A stretch of 64,000 nucleotides of DNA from Chitinophaga pinensis. Lineage in GTDB: Bacteria; Bacteroidota; Bacteroidia; Chitinophagales; Chitinophagaceae. The position numbers were made by a program, and so were the translations under genes. The stretch spans positions 124,001 to 188,000 of the forward strand of contig CAMAXV010000001.1 of assembly GCA_945862385.1 (NCBI GenBank). Direction: 5' to 3'. Each line of letters starts with the position of its first letter. Position 1 is the stretch's first letter. This document shows, piece after piece, positions 57,412-64,000 of this stretch. The notes below the pieces were generated by a model, which did no database searches, was not told the DNA's origin, and saw nothing but the letters and a program-made list of their open reading frames with translations.

Positions 57412-58465
57412 ATGCGGGATAGGCGGACTTTTTTAAAGAAGATCAGTATTACTCCGTTTTTAATATCAGATTCAAAAGAGTCACACTGGAATAAAGAGAG
57501 TCAATCATTTGCGGATCAATGGACATTTCTAGGCCCTGCTATTCAAGAAAAAGGATATCATATCTGGTGCACTTCCCCTATTATGGATGAAAACGGTAGA
57601 GTTCATTTATTTGCTTCTCGTTGGCCCAAAGAATTTGGAGTTGACCCTGGGTGGCGTTCTCATTCAGAAATAGCACATTATGTAGGAGACAAACCAGAGG
57701 GCCCATTTCAATTTTCTGATATTACCCTTAAAGGAACAAACTTGGATACTTGGGACAGGCATGGTATGCATAATCCAGTAATTTACAAGGTTGAAAACAG
57801 GTATGTTCTTTTGTACATTGCCAATAATGATTATCATCAGCCGCCACATCCTGCCAATCAAAATATTGGCATGGCTGTTTCTAAAAGTCTCTATGGGCCT
57901 TGGGAAAAAGTAAATGTGAATGGATTGATCTTAACTCCACCATCCAGTCCGCAATATTGGAACTATAAAACCCCCAAACGGCGTCAACAATCCTTCATTA
58001 TTTCCTTATAAAGGAGGTTATTTTTTATATTATAAATCAAGTAATGCAAAAATGGGATTGGCCATTGCTGAAAATCTAACGGGTCCTTATGTTCAGATGC
58101 CATTCCCTGTAACTTCCAATAATTTACGTATTGAAGACGGATATGCATTTTCATTTAATAATCAAATATGCTTACTCACTACTGATAATGATGGAATAAT
58201 AAAAAAAGGCGTGGGCCTGCTATGGAAGTCTGATGATGGAATAACGTTCAATTCTTACGAAGCTGGTTATAAGCTTATCAATGATTATATGACACAAAAC
58301 TCTTTGTTAAATCCAAAGTGGCACTATGGGAACAAAAGCATAATGAAATTCGAACGCCCACAATTGTTGATAAAAGATGGAATACCTGCATACCTTTTTG
58401 TAACGTCCGGTTGCAATATTTATGGAGGAAACTCTACTATAAGTTATGTTTTAAGGTTTAAATAG
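57412..58465 (+). pseudogene. GH43/GH32-like five-bladed propeller glycosidase, frameshifted
   Basis: The frame from ATG 57412 closes at 58011 after an odd tail (KTPKRRQQSF). In the +1 frame, coding continues as NGVNNPSLFPYKGGYFLYY to 58465. A single extra C in the C5 run at 57971-57975 explains the switch; removing it gives NYKTPNGVNNPS and one protein of about 350 aa. The first half has RRTFLKK (Tat-like start), SPIMDENGRVHLFASRW, DTWDRHGMHNPVIYK and YVLLYIANND, typical of GH43/62/68/32-like propellers. It has no partner glycan genes next to it. Confidence 0.78.
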
Positions 58466-58581
58466 TCTAAAAGCAGCAGGACTTTATGCAGTAAATATTA
58501 AAATCGCAGAAGTTAAAATTTGAAAGTATTTAGCATGTTTAATATGTTGTGATTGAACCAGCAGATTCTTGATTTTATCCC

Positions 58582-58921
58582 TTACAAATTCTGCATCTGC
58601 TCCATAATACCTTCCTCCTTCTCCTTTTTCCGGATGCCAAAATTGTAGCGGAAGTTTAACGCAAATCTCCTGGTATCCCCGAACCGACTGCCATTGGCCA
58701 GAACAGAACCTTGTGATATATAAAAATCATTCCGGTTGGTGTATAGTATTATTGACACCTAAAGCAAACAGGGGACTTTCATCAACTGATATGTTGGCTT
58801 CGAAATTCTGGGTGAACTGCGGACTGAGGGATGGATTGCCCAATTCATACAAAAAGGAATCTAAATACCGGATGGCCGGATTAAGCAAGCCATAGGATGG
58901 TCGGGTGATGGAGTGTAAGCT
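58582..58921 (-). pseudogene. Remnant of a TonB-dependent receptor C-terminus
   Basis: The minus strand of this gene-less stretch (58466-59082) encodes fragments of an outer-membrane barrel: SITRPSYGLLNPAIRYLDS and LYELGNPSLSPQFTQNFEA in one frame (from about 58921), then after a shift near 58738, NDFYISQGSVLANGSRFGD and ALNFRYNFGIRKKEKE, ending in TAA at 58584-58582. These are the last barrel strands of the outer-membrane-beta-barrel TonB family. The N-terminal 700 or so residues are absent and a part between the two pieces seems deleted. Nothing else is seen in the flanks. Confidence 0.65.
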
Positions 58922-58937
58922 TCCCCATATTTAAATG

Positions 58938-58985
58938 ATTCGGATTTGAAGAATAGGTCAAAACCCCAAAAACTTTAATCCGAAT
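58938..58985. repeat. Perfect 9-bp inverted repeat beside the receptor remnant
   Basis: ATTCGGATT (58938-58946) and AATCCGAAT (58977-58985) are perfect inverse copies with 30 bp between. It lies just upstream of the remnant and could be an old operator, a terminator without T-run, or the footprint of a deleted element. Confidence 0.3.
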
Positions 58986-59082
58986 TGTCGCAAAAATTAG
59001 AGAGCTTACAGTAAACATAAATGGCAACAAAGGTCAAAAACTGTACACCTTTCTCTGCACCGTTTTTAACTAATTAAAGTAC

Positions 59083-61497
59083 TTAATCTTTAATAAATTT
59101 AAATGAGAAGGATTTATTGGACTCGACAATTCTCATAAAATAAATACCACGCTGCAAACTACTTAAATCAATATTTTTAGTTGCACTTTTAATTGTGGTA
59201 TTAATGACCGCTTTACCACCCATGTCATAAATACTAATGGTTGGATTCTTACTTAATGAAGAAGAAAGCGCAGAAACATTAATTGATTTTTGAGTTGGGT
59301 TAGGAAACACTTTATACCCATTTGCTGAAAGTTCATCCGTAACGCTGGTAACTAAATCCACATTTTTCAGATAGGTCCAATTGAAATATTCCCATGCTTG
59401 TGCTGTGTTTCTATCGCATGTCATTCCAGTTGATGCTCCATCGACAGAAGAAATATATTTGTTGTTAGATCCTTTAAATGATACTGCTCCTGATAAGTCC
59501 GTCATGGTGAATTTTTCATTTAAACCTATTTCGGAAGCATTACAATAAAGTGTATTATTAGCAATATTAACACTAAGAAATTTTCCATTTTTAGCTTTTA
59601 AAGCAACAAGACCATTACCAGCATCAACAACTGTAAATTCTTCATTAGCGCCTTGTGTAGACTTTGTACAAGTCACCAAATTATCCGTTCCTGAAAAAGT
59701 TACAAATCGTCTATTATTTCCTTTCAAACTGATCACCTTTTGTGATGGAACAACTGGAATAACTGCTGGAAGTGTAGCATTTTGATAAACAAAATTGATT
59801 GAGTTAACATTGAACTCACCCAGCGTATTCACCATTCTGATCCCTTGTAATCCTGTTTTATGAAAAGCCCCATTAACAACAACTTCTCTCCAGCTACTCC
59901 AACCACCAGTAGGAGGTATAGTCGCTGTTGCCAAAATTTCTGTGCCCTCTGCATTTTGAATTTGAACTGTACCATTGAAAGAATTCCCATTTGCAACCCT
60001 GAATTCAAATGTATAAGTCCCGGCATTGGTTACATTAACCGTATACTTTAACCATTCACCTCTGTTGAACCAACCAACAGTGTACCCATTTGAATATGAA
60101 TCAGATGTTGCCTCAAGATCTACACCATTATTGCGAAAAACCCAACCATTGTTCCAAGCGGTATAAGTATTGGTTGTTAATCTTAAGTTTTCCCAAGCCT
60201 GATCGGAATAGGCATACCCATTCATTCCTTTATCATAATTGGGTGTAAATAGTCTACCAGGTATAGGATTGTTCGTGAAGGGTTCTGTATCTCTGTTTCC
60301 AGGTTGTTTGAATATTGATCGTAATACTTCTGTTTGAACTTTACAGTTTGCCAATTTAACATTTTCTGCCAACTGCATAAGTGTTGTAAAAGCGGTGGTT
60401 GGATTAAGTGTAGGATTTGACCCTCCCAGATAATTGAGAAGTTCATTATAACCAGATGGATATTTAGCATCAGCAAAATCATTAATACTTTCAAATTTTT
60501 TCATTGGCCACCAGGAAAACCCAATTCCATTAGCCTTGAATATTTCTACAATTTTTGTAAAATGATCATTGCTGTTCTCTCCATGCTCCCCGCACCAAAT
60601 TGGTCTGTTCTGTGCCTCTCTAAAATCAGTTATCCATTTGATATCCTCTGTAGTGGCATCCGACCAATACTTATGAAAAACATAAACCATGTTGGGATCC
60701 CAGGCTGGAGTGAGTCCAGTGTAATCATTAGAATACCAGTTTCCTTCAATAAATAAAATATGGTTATCGTTATTAGACCTGATGGTATCGGTTAATCTTT
60801 CATAAATATTTCTTAGGTCAGTACCATTGGGTAAATTCCATGCAGGCTCATTAATTAAATCATAACCAGCTATCCATGCCTCATTTTTGTACCGCTCAGA
60901 AAGTTTTCTCCAGAGATTGACAGTTTTTGTCTTATTGGATTCACTTTCCCATAAAGAGGGTTTTGTATTGTCATAATCACTGATATCGTTATTACTTTGT
61001 CCGCCTGGTGTAGCATGTAAATCAATAATGGCATACATCTCGACGGCAGTACACCAGGATAGAACACTATCCAAAATGGTAAAGCCCTGATCGTTCCATA
61101 CATCTGGAGTACCTAGATTTACAAAGTACTCATAATGAAGCGGCAGACGAACAGCATTAAATCCCCACTTTTTTACTTCAAGTATATCTGCTTGGGTTAC
61201 GTGATTAGCCAACCAAGCATTATAAAAAGTAGCAGTATTACTACTGCCAATCAATGTGGTTAATTTCTGTTTCCATTTATGTTGAGCAGTGGCTTGGCTA
61301 GTAGAATTCATCATATATCCTTCCATAACCATCCAGTTACCAAAATTCATTGCATTAAGAATTACTTCCTGGTTATTGGAAGTATTGATTATTTTCTTAC
61401 CGCTAACAGTTAGAAGTTGTGCATGTAAATTTGTTTGTAATAGGACAAAAACTATTACTAATAACATTCTGAAATTAGAAGTGGACTTTTTAGTCAT
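59083..61497 (-). CDS. Multidomain GH5 glycosidase with CBM6-like and fascin-like modules and a T9SS sorting domain
   Basis: ATG 61497 is preferred (804 aa); 61518 gives 811 aa with a longer n-region. Signal peptide ends LHA/QL. GH5 catalytic domain about 35-375: acid Glu in YDLINEPAW, nucleophile Glu in WCGEHGEN. A CBM6/35-like beta-sandwich follows (VGWFNRGEWLKYTVNV, about 460-585). A fascin/beta-trefoil-like module comes next (LKGNNRRFVTFSG, ALKAKNGKFLSVN, FKGSNNKYISSVDG, about 595-720). The end has a type A T9SS signal (KVFPNPTQKSINV ... RGIYFMRI). It would be exported to the surface to cut beta-glucan- or mannan-type polysaccharide. Confidence 0.88.
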   Translation of the reverse strand: MTKKSTSNFRMLLVIVFVLLQTNLHAQLLTVSGKKIINTSNNQEVILNAMNFGNWMVMEGYMMNSTSQATAQHKWKQKLTTLIGSSNTATFYNAWLANHVTQADILEVKKWGFNAVRLPLHYEYFVNLGTPDVWNDQGFTILDSVLSWCTAVEMYAIIDLHATPGGQSNNDISDYDNTKPSLWESESNKTKTVNLWRKLSERYKNEAWIAGYDLINEPAWNLPNGTDLRNIYERLTDTIRSNNDNHILFIEGNWYSNDYTGLTPAWDPNMVYVFHKYWSDATTEDIKWITDFREAQNRPIWCGEHGENSNDHFTKIVEIFKANGIGFSWWPMKKFESINDFADAKYPSGYNELLNYLGGSNPTLNPTTAFTTLMQLAENVKLANCKVQTEVLRSIFKQPGNRDTEPFTNNPIPGRLFTPNYDKGMNGYAYSDQAWENLRLTTNTYTAWNNGWVFRNNGVDLEATSDSYSNGYTVGWFNRGEWLKYTVNVTNAGTYTFEFRVANGNSFNGTVQIQNAEGTEILATATIPPTGGWSSWREVVVNGAFHKTGLQGIRMVNTLGEFNVNSINFVYQNATLPAVIPVVPSQKVISLKGNNRRFVTFSGTDNLVTCTKSTQGANEEFTVVDAGNGLVALKAKNGKFLSVNIANNTLYCNASEIGLNEKFTMTDLSGAVSFKGSNNKYISSVDGASTGMTCDRNTAQAWEYFNWTYLKNVDLVTSVTDELSANGYKVFPNPTQKSINVSALSSSLSKNPTISIYDMGGKAVINTTIKSATKNIDLSSLQRGIYFMRIVESNKSFSFKFIKD

Positions 61498-61541
61498 AAT
61501 CTTTTTTTTAAAACTCATATCTTGGGATACCTTTTTAAGAA

Positions 61542-61991
61542 TTAAAATAAGCGAAGAGAATCTTTTATTGCAGCAAGTTTCTCTCTGTATTGATTCTGTA
61601 ACATATTTGCAAAAGCGACTTTGTCATTTCTTAATAATTTCAATGGTTTTCCATTCACCATCTTTGGATGAATATTTCTAAGATATTTATCACTCCACAA
61701 AGCCAGTTCAACTAACACAGGTGTCAAAGCCAAGGCCTTGTCAGTTAAAAGATAGAGGTTCGTTTTTTTATTGTCTGGTCGTTGAGTTTTAATAATGATC
61801 CCAACCTCTTCAAGCAGTTTGAGTTTGGATGAAAGGATATTGGATGCAATGGCTTCATCACTTTCTATGAAGTCTTTAAACGTTTCTTTATCCTCAATTA
61901 ACATCTGCTTGATGATTATCAGCATCCACCTATCGCCCAAGATATCAAGTGCCGATGTAATCGGACAGGCGCATCTAAATTCTAGATTCAT
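61542..61991 (-). CDS. HxlR-family transcriptional regulator
   Basis: 149 aa. The N-terminal Cys pair (FRCACPITSALDILGDRW) and the winged helix with SNILSSKLKLLEEVGIIIKT and YLLTDKALALTPVLVELALW are typical of HxlR/MarR-like proteins, in which the N-terminal Cys often senses oxidants or electrophiles. It is divergent from the DinB-like gene, with two matching dyads between them, so autoregulation and control of that gene are likely. Confidence 0.9.
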   Translation of the reverse strand: MNLEFRCACPITSALDILGDRWMLIIIKQMLIEDKETFKDFIESDEAIASNILSSKLKLLEEVGIIIKTQRPDNKKTNLYLLTDKALALTPVLVELALWSDKYLRNIHPKMVNGKPLKLLRNDKVAFANMLQNQYREKLAAIKDSLRLF

Positions 61992-62044
61992 ACATTATTG
62001 CCGTCTAAAATAAATCTCAAAAATTAAAGCTATTTAAAAAAAAT

Positions 62045-62096
62045 TTACTTGCAAAGTAAAAGTAATAATATAATTTTACTTGCAATTTAAAAGTAA
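62045..62096. promoter_or_regulatory. Two dyads TTACTT-N9-AAGTAA, candidate HxlR operators
   Basis: Copy 1 at 62045-62065 and copy 2 at 62076-62096 share the same plan: TTACTT, nine bases starting GCAA and ending TAA, then AAGTAA. Their centres are 31 bp apart, close to three helical turns, so two dimers could bind the same face. They fill the space between the HxlR start (61991) and the DinB-like start (62128). Confidence 0.6.
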
Positions 62097-62127
62097 TAAT
62101 AAAAACTTAAATAACAACCTAGCTTAT

Positions 62128-62592
62128 ATGATACTAACACAAATGATAATTCAAAGTTGGCACTTGACTGTTAAACGTGTATCGGATCTATTTTTCAATC
62201 TAACCGAAAAAGAAATGATGAGGGAAGTATCTCCTAATAGAAATAGAGGGATTTACTTGTTAGGTCATCTTACAGCTTCGCATAATTCAATGTTTCCGTT
62301 ACTTGGATTTAGAGAACCGATGTTTTCAGAATTAAAAAATCATTTTTTAATAAATTCTGATAAGTTAAAAGAGAAACCTTTTACAGTTGCAGAGTTACTC
62401 GAGAAATGGATGGCAGTAAATGACGAATTGAAAAAGCACTTTAATAATTTGTCAACAGAAGATTGGCTACAAAAGCATACAGCAATTTCAGATGAAGACT
62501 TCGTAAAAGAACCACATAGAAACCGGCTGAATGTTGTGTTGAGCAGAACTAATCACCTTAGCTATCATCAAGGACAACTGACGCTATTGTAA
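62128..62592 (+). CDS. DinB-like protein (cytosolic)
   Basis: The ATG at 62128 gives 154 aa; a longer frame begins with TTG inside the second dyad and is rejected. A four-helix DinB-type pattern: IQSWHLTVKRVSDLFFNLTE, YLLGHLTASHNSMFPLLGF and the closing RTNHLSYHQGQLTLL, with three His in positions expected for metal binding. No signal peptide. It may be a thiol- or stress-linked enzyme controlled by the divergent HxlR protein. Confidence 0.8.
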   Translation: MILTQMIIQSWHLTVKRVSDLFFNLTEKEMMREVSPNRNRGIYLLGHLTASHNSMFPLLGFREPMFSELKNHFLINSDKLKEKPFTVAELLEKWMAVNDELKKHFNNLSTEDWLQKHTAISDEDFVKEPHRNRLNVVLSRTNHLSYHQGQLTLL

Positions 62593-62702
62593 TAAACTCT
62601 TCTGTATACTCATCCATTGCACATATCCTATATTTTGGATATGTCAAAAGAACGAAGACTGGGAACAAAAAACCGTGCACCCTTCCGTGCACCCCCAACA
62701 AA

Positions 62703-62745
62703 AAACCCGTGCAAGGTCAATACCTGCAAGGGTTTCTGTTTTTTT
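62703..62745 (+). terminator. Rho-independent terminator in the DinB-Fic gap
   Basis: AAACCCGTGCAAGGT (62703-62717) pairs with ACCTGCAAGGGTTT (62722-62735) with one mismatch and one bulge, followed by a run of seven T (62739-62745). It would end rightward transcripts from the DinB-like gene. The rest of the 373-bp gap holds a hairpin ACATATCC/GGATATGT (62621-62644), two direct copies of CCGTGCACCC (62673-62694) and the dyads before the Fic gene. Confidence 0.65.
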
Positions 62746-62749
62746 GAAG

Positions 62750-62770
62750 TGGTGTGGGCCGGAATCGTTC
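62750..62770 (-). other. Possible tRNA 3'-end fragment (attachment-site-like)
   Basis: Read on the minus strand this stretch resembles the end of a tRNA: a T-loop-like ACGATTCC, then GGCCCACA and CCA. No full tRNA can be folded around it. Such fragments are left at the edges of integrated elements that use tRNA 3' ends as target. No integrase is present in the window, so this is weak. Confidence 0.22.
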
Positions 62771-62885
62771 CCAATCACTTAAATATTTAATAATCAATTA
62801 TTTGTGTATTTTAAAAAAACGAAATTCTCCTGATTATTTCAGAGCCAATAAGAATTTCAAGGTAAATGTGGGATTTTCTCCGAAA

Positions 62886-62964
62886 ATATGAGCCAATTAA
62901 AACTCTTATTCGGCTCAAATTTTTATTACATTTGAGCCGATTAAGCTCCCTAATCGGTTCAAAT
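62886..62964. promoter_or_regulatory. Duplicated 35-bp dyad upstream of the Fic gene
   Basis: Four copies of a 15-bp site near ATTTGAGCCGATTAA alternate in direction: 62886-62900 (+), 62906-62920 (-), 62930-62944 (+), 62950-62964 (-). Each +/- pair makes a dyad with exactly 5 bp between arms, and the pairs repeat at 44 bp. A degenerate fifth site lies at 62836-62852. The last site ends 1 bp before the Fic ATG (62966), so binding would block translation start or early transcription. Confidence 0.7.
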
Positions 62965-62965
62965 C

Positions 62966-64000
62966 ATGTACAACTGGCAATACAAGAACTGGCCCAATTT
63001 CAAATTTGACTTAACCAGACTGGAAGAACAGCTGATTGACATTAAATCAAGCGTAAGCCTGGTTACGGGAGCTGTATCGTCATTACCTGAACAGCTACAG
63101 TCAGATACACTGATCCAAATCATGGTTGCAGAAGCGTTAAAAACATCTGAAATTGAAGGAGAGCATTATAGCAGAATCGATGTGGTATCATCCATCAAAA
63201 AAAATCTGGGCTTAATAGTTGAAAAATCCCCTGCCAATAAAAATGTAATCGGACTCGGGGAAATGCTCATGGATGTCAGAAAATCATACAAAGAGCCTCT
63301 TACTGAGGAAAAACTATTGGAATGGCATAAACAATTAATGCAGACCAATAAGAAAATAAATGCAGGAATCTACAGAAAAAGCGATGAGCCAATGTTGATC
63401 ATTTCAGGATCTGCCTCAGATCCCACCATCCATTTTGAAGCCCCACCATCTTTCCGTGTTCCAGATGAAATGACAAATTTCATCAATTGGTTCAATCAGG
63501 ATAATTCAAATGAAAAAGATTGGAAATTAAATTGTCCGCCTGTAAAAGCTGCTATAGCCCATTTATACTTTGAATCAATACATCCATTTGAAGATGGAAA
63601 TGGCAGGATTGGGAGAGCAATTGCTGAAAAGGCTTTGTCGCAGGGTTTTGGAGGACCCATGCTTATTAGTTTATCCAAAACTATAGAGAAACACCGTAAA
63701 GAATATTACGCTAACCTTAAAGAAGCACAGCGTAAATTGGAAATCACCAAATGGATAGCCTGGTTTGTGAATATTATTCATATTTCGCATAAAGAAACAG
63801 AGAGGCTGGTAAAATTCATAATCATTAAAATGCGATTTTATGATATATATAAAAATCAATTGAATGATCGTCAAGCTAAAGTAATTGCCAGAATGCTTGA
63901 AGAGGGTCCAGATGATTTTGAAGGAGGCATAAATGCCAAAAAATACATAAGTATCACCGGTTGTTCTAAAGCAACAGCAACAAGAGATCTGCAGGATTTA
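62966..64000 (+). CDS. Fic-family AMP-transferase with N-terminal DUF4172 domain (3' end cut by window)
   Basis: 345 codons are visible, no stop before the edge. The N-terminus (WQYKNWPNFKFDLTRLE) matches DUF4172. An inhibitory helix TSEIEG (Thr60, Glu64) fits the class II (S/T)xxxE(G/N) motif that blocks ATP. The catalytic loop is HPFEDGNGRIGR with His206. A C-terminal winged-helix-like part (LNDRQAKVIARMLEEG ... CSKATATRDLQDL) suggests DNA binding. Fic proteins transfer AMP to a target hydroxyl; the inhibitory Glu keeps them off by default. The dyad array at its start codon suggests autoregulation. Confidence 0.9.
   Translation, partial: MYNWQYKNWPNFKFDLTRLEEQLIDIKSSVSLVTGAVSSLPEQLQSDTLIQIMVAEALKTSEIEGEHYSRIDVVSSIKKNLGLIVEKSPANKNVIGLGEMLMDVRKSYKEPLTEEKLLEWHKQLMQTNKKINAGIYRKSDEPMLIISGSASDPTIHFEAPPSFRVPDEMTNFINWFNQDNSNEKDWKLNCPPVKAAIAHLYFESIHPFEDGNGRIGRAIAEKALSQGFGGPMLISLSKTIEKHRKEYYANLKEAQRKLEITKWIAWFVNIIHISHKETERLVKFIIIKMRFYDIYKNQLNDRQAKVIARMLEEGPDDFEGGINAKKYISITGCSKATATRDLQDL

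Noticed and set aside
59041-59075. Short likeness between GTACACC/CTGCACCG here and GTGCACCC repeats at 62.67 kb as ends of one mobile element
   Set aside because: The match is only a few bases and not in inverted order; too weak to call element ends.
62080-62592. Longer DinB-like start at 62080
   Set aside because: It would begin with TTG inside the second operator-like dyad and add a low-complexity Asn/Lys leader.
1-64000. CRISPR arrays, rRNA genes, complete tRNA genes, insertion sequences with transposase
   Set aside because: No regularly spaced repeats, no rRNA-like sequence, no full cloverleaf and no transposase or integrase frame were found on reading both strands.

Overview
The window looks like the chromosome of an AT-rich member of the Bacteroidota, most likely family Chitinophagaceae. 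The sequence supports this with a SusC/SusD pair, several TonB-dependent receptors with carboxypeptidase-regulatory-like N-termini, many lipoproteins and Sec-exported enzymes, a LytS/LytTR pair, a C-terminal type IX secretion sorting domain, a Bacteroidota-type -7 box (TAnnTTTG) ahead of one gene, and a DUF2805/photolyase-like gene pair typical of the phylum. No rRNA, complete tRNA or CRISPR array was found.

Layout: 1-9.8 kb holds housekeeping and exported proteins: an RmuC 5' end, an NTF2-like protein, an M28 peptidase, a tyrosine-phosphatase-like protein next to a TonB receptor, an MscS channel with an AOC-barrel-like lipoprotein, and an M81 peptidase. At 9.85-10.03 kb a nested palindromic element separates two convergent genes. 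At 10.1-11.4 kb lies a DUF2805/photolyase-like operon. From 11.5 to 24.9 kb is the main functional unit, a sialic-acid utilisation locus on the minus strand: SusC, SusD, NanA lyase, NanM mutarotase, sialidase, AGE-type 2-epimerase and a two-domain SGNH esterase/GH20 hexosaminidase, with a divergent FadR-type GntR regulator. Together these would cut terminal sialic acid and N-acetylhexosamine from host or environmental glycans, import the products across the outer membrane, and convert Neu5Ac to ManNAc and GlcNAc. No inner-membrane sialic-acid transporter is present in the window. A sialate O-acetylesterase that would suit this pathway lies at 34.6-36.5 kb but is split by an in-frame stop.

From 25 to 53 kb come mixed genes: a P2-type Ca2+-ATPase, a PQQ dehydrogenase with a cytochrome c domain, an S1 sulfatase, a glycerophosphodiesterase, pirin, a CocE-like hydrolase, an AAA/DUF4143 ATPase, a fasciclin protein, a TrpF paralogue, a LytS/LytTR pair with two small membrane proteins, a cytochrome P460-like lipoprotein, a soluble-type sugar dehydrogenase, tandem M1 peptidases, and a lipoprotein combining a c-type-heme-like domain with a copper type II monooxygenase-like core.

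The stretch at 54-59 kb looks eroded: two ORFs are broken by apparent +1 shifts at homopolymers, and a TonB-receptor C-terminus survives only as a remnant. The right end has a T9SS-exported GH5 enzyme, a divergent HxlR/DinB-like pair with two identical-architecture dyads between them, and a class II Fic protein (cut by the window edge) preceded by a duplicated 35-bp dyad. The clearest structures not explained by the genes themselves are these two dyad arrays, the palindromes upstream of the DUF2805/photolyase operon, and the nested palindrome at 9.85 kb.
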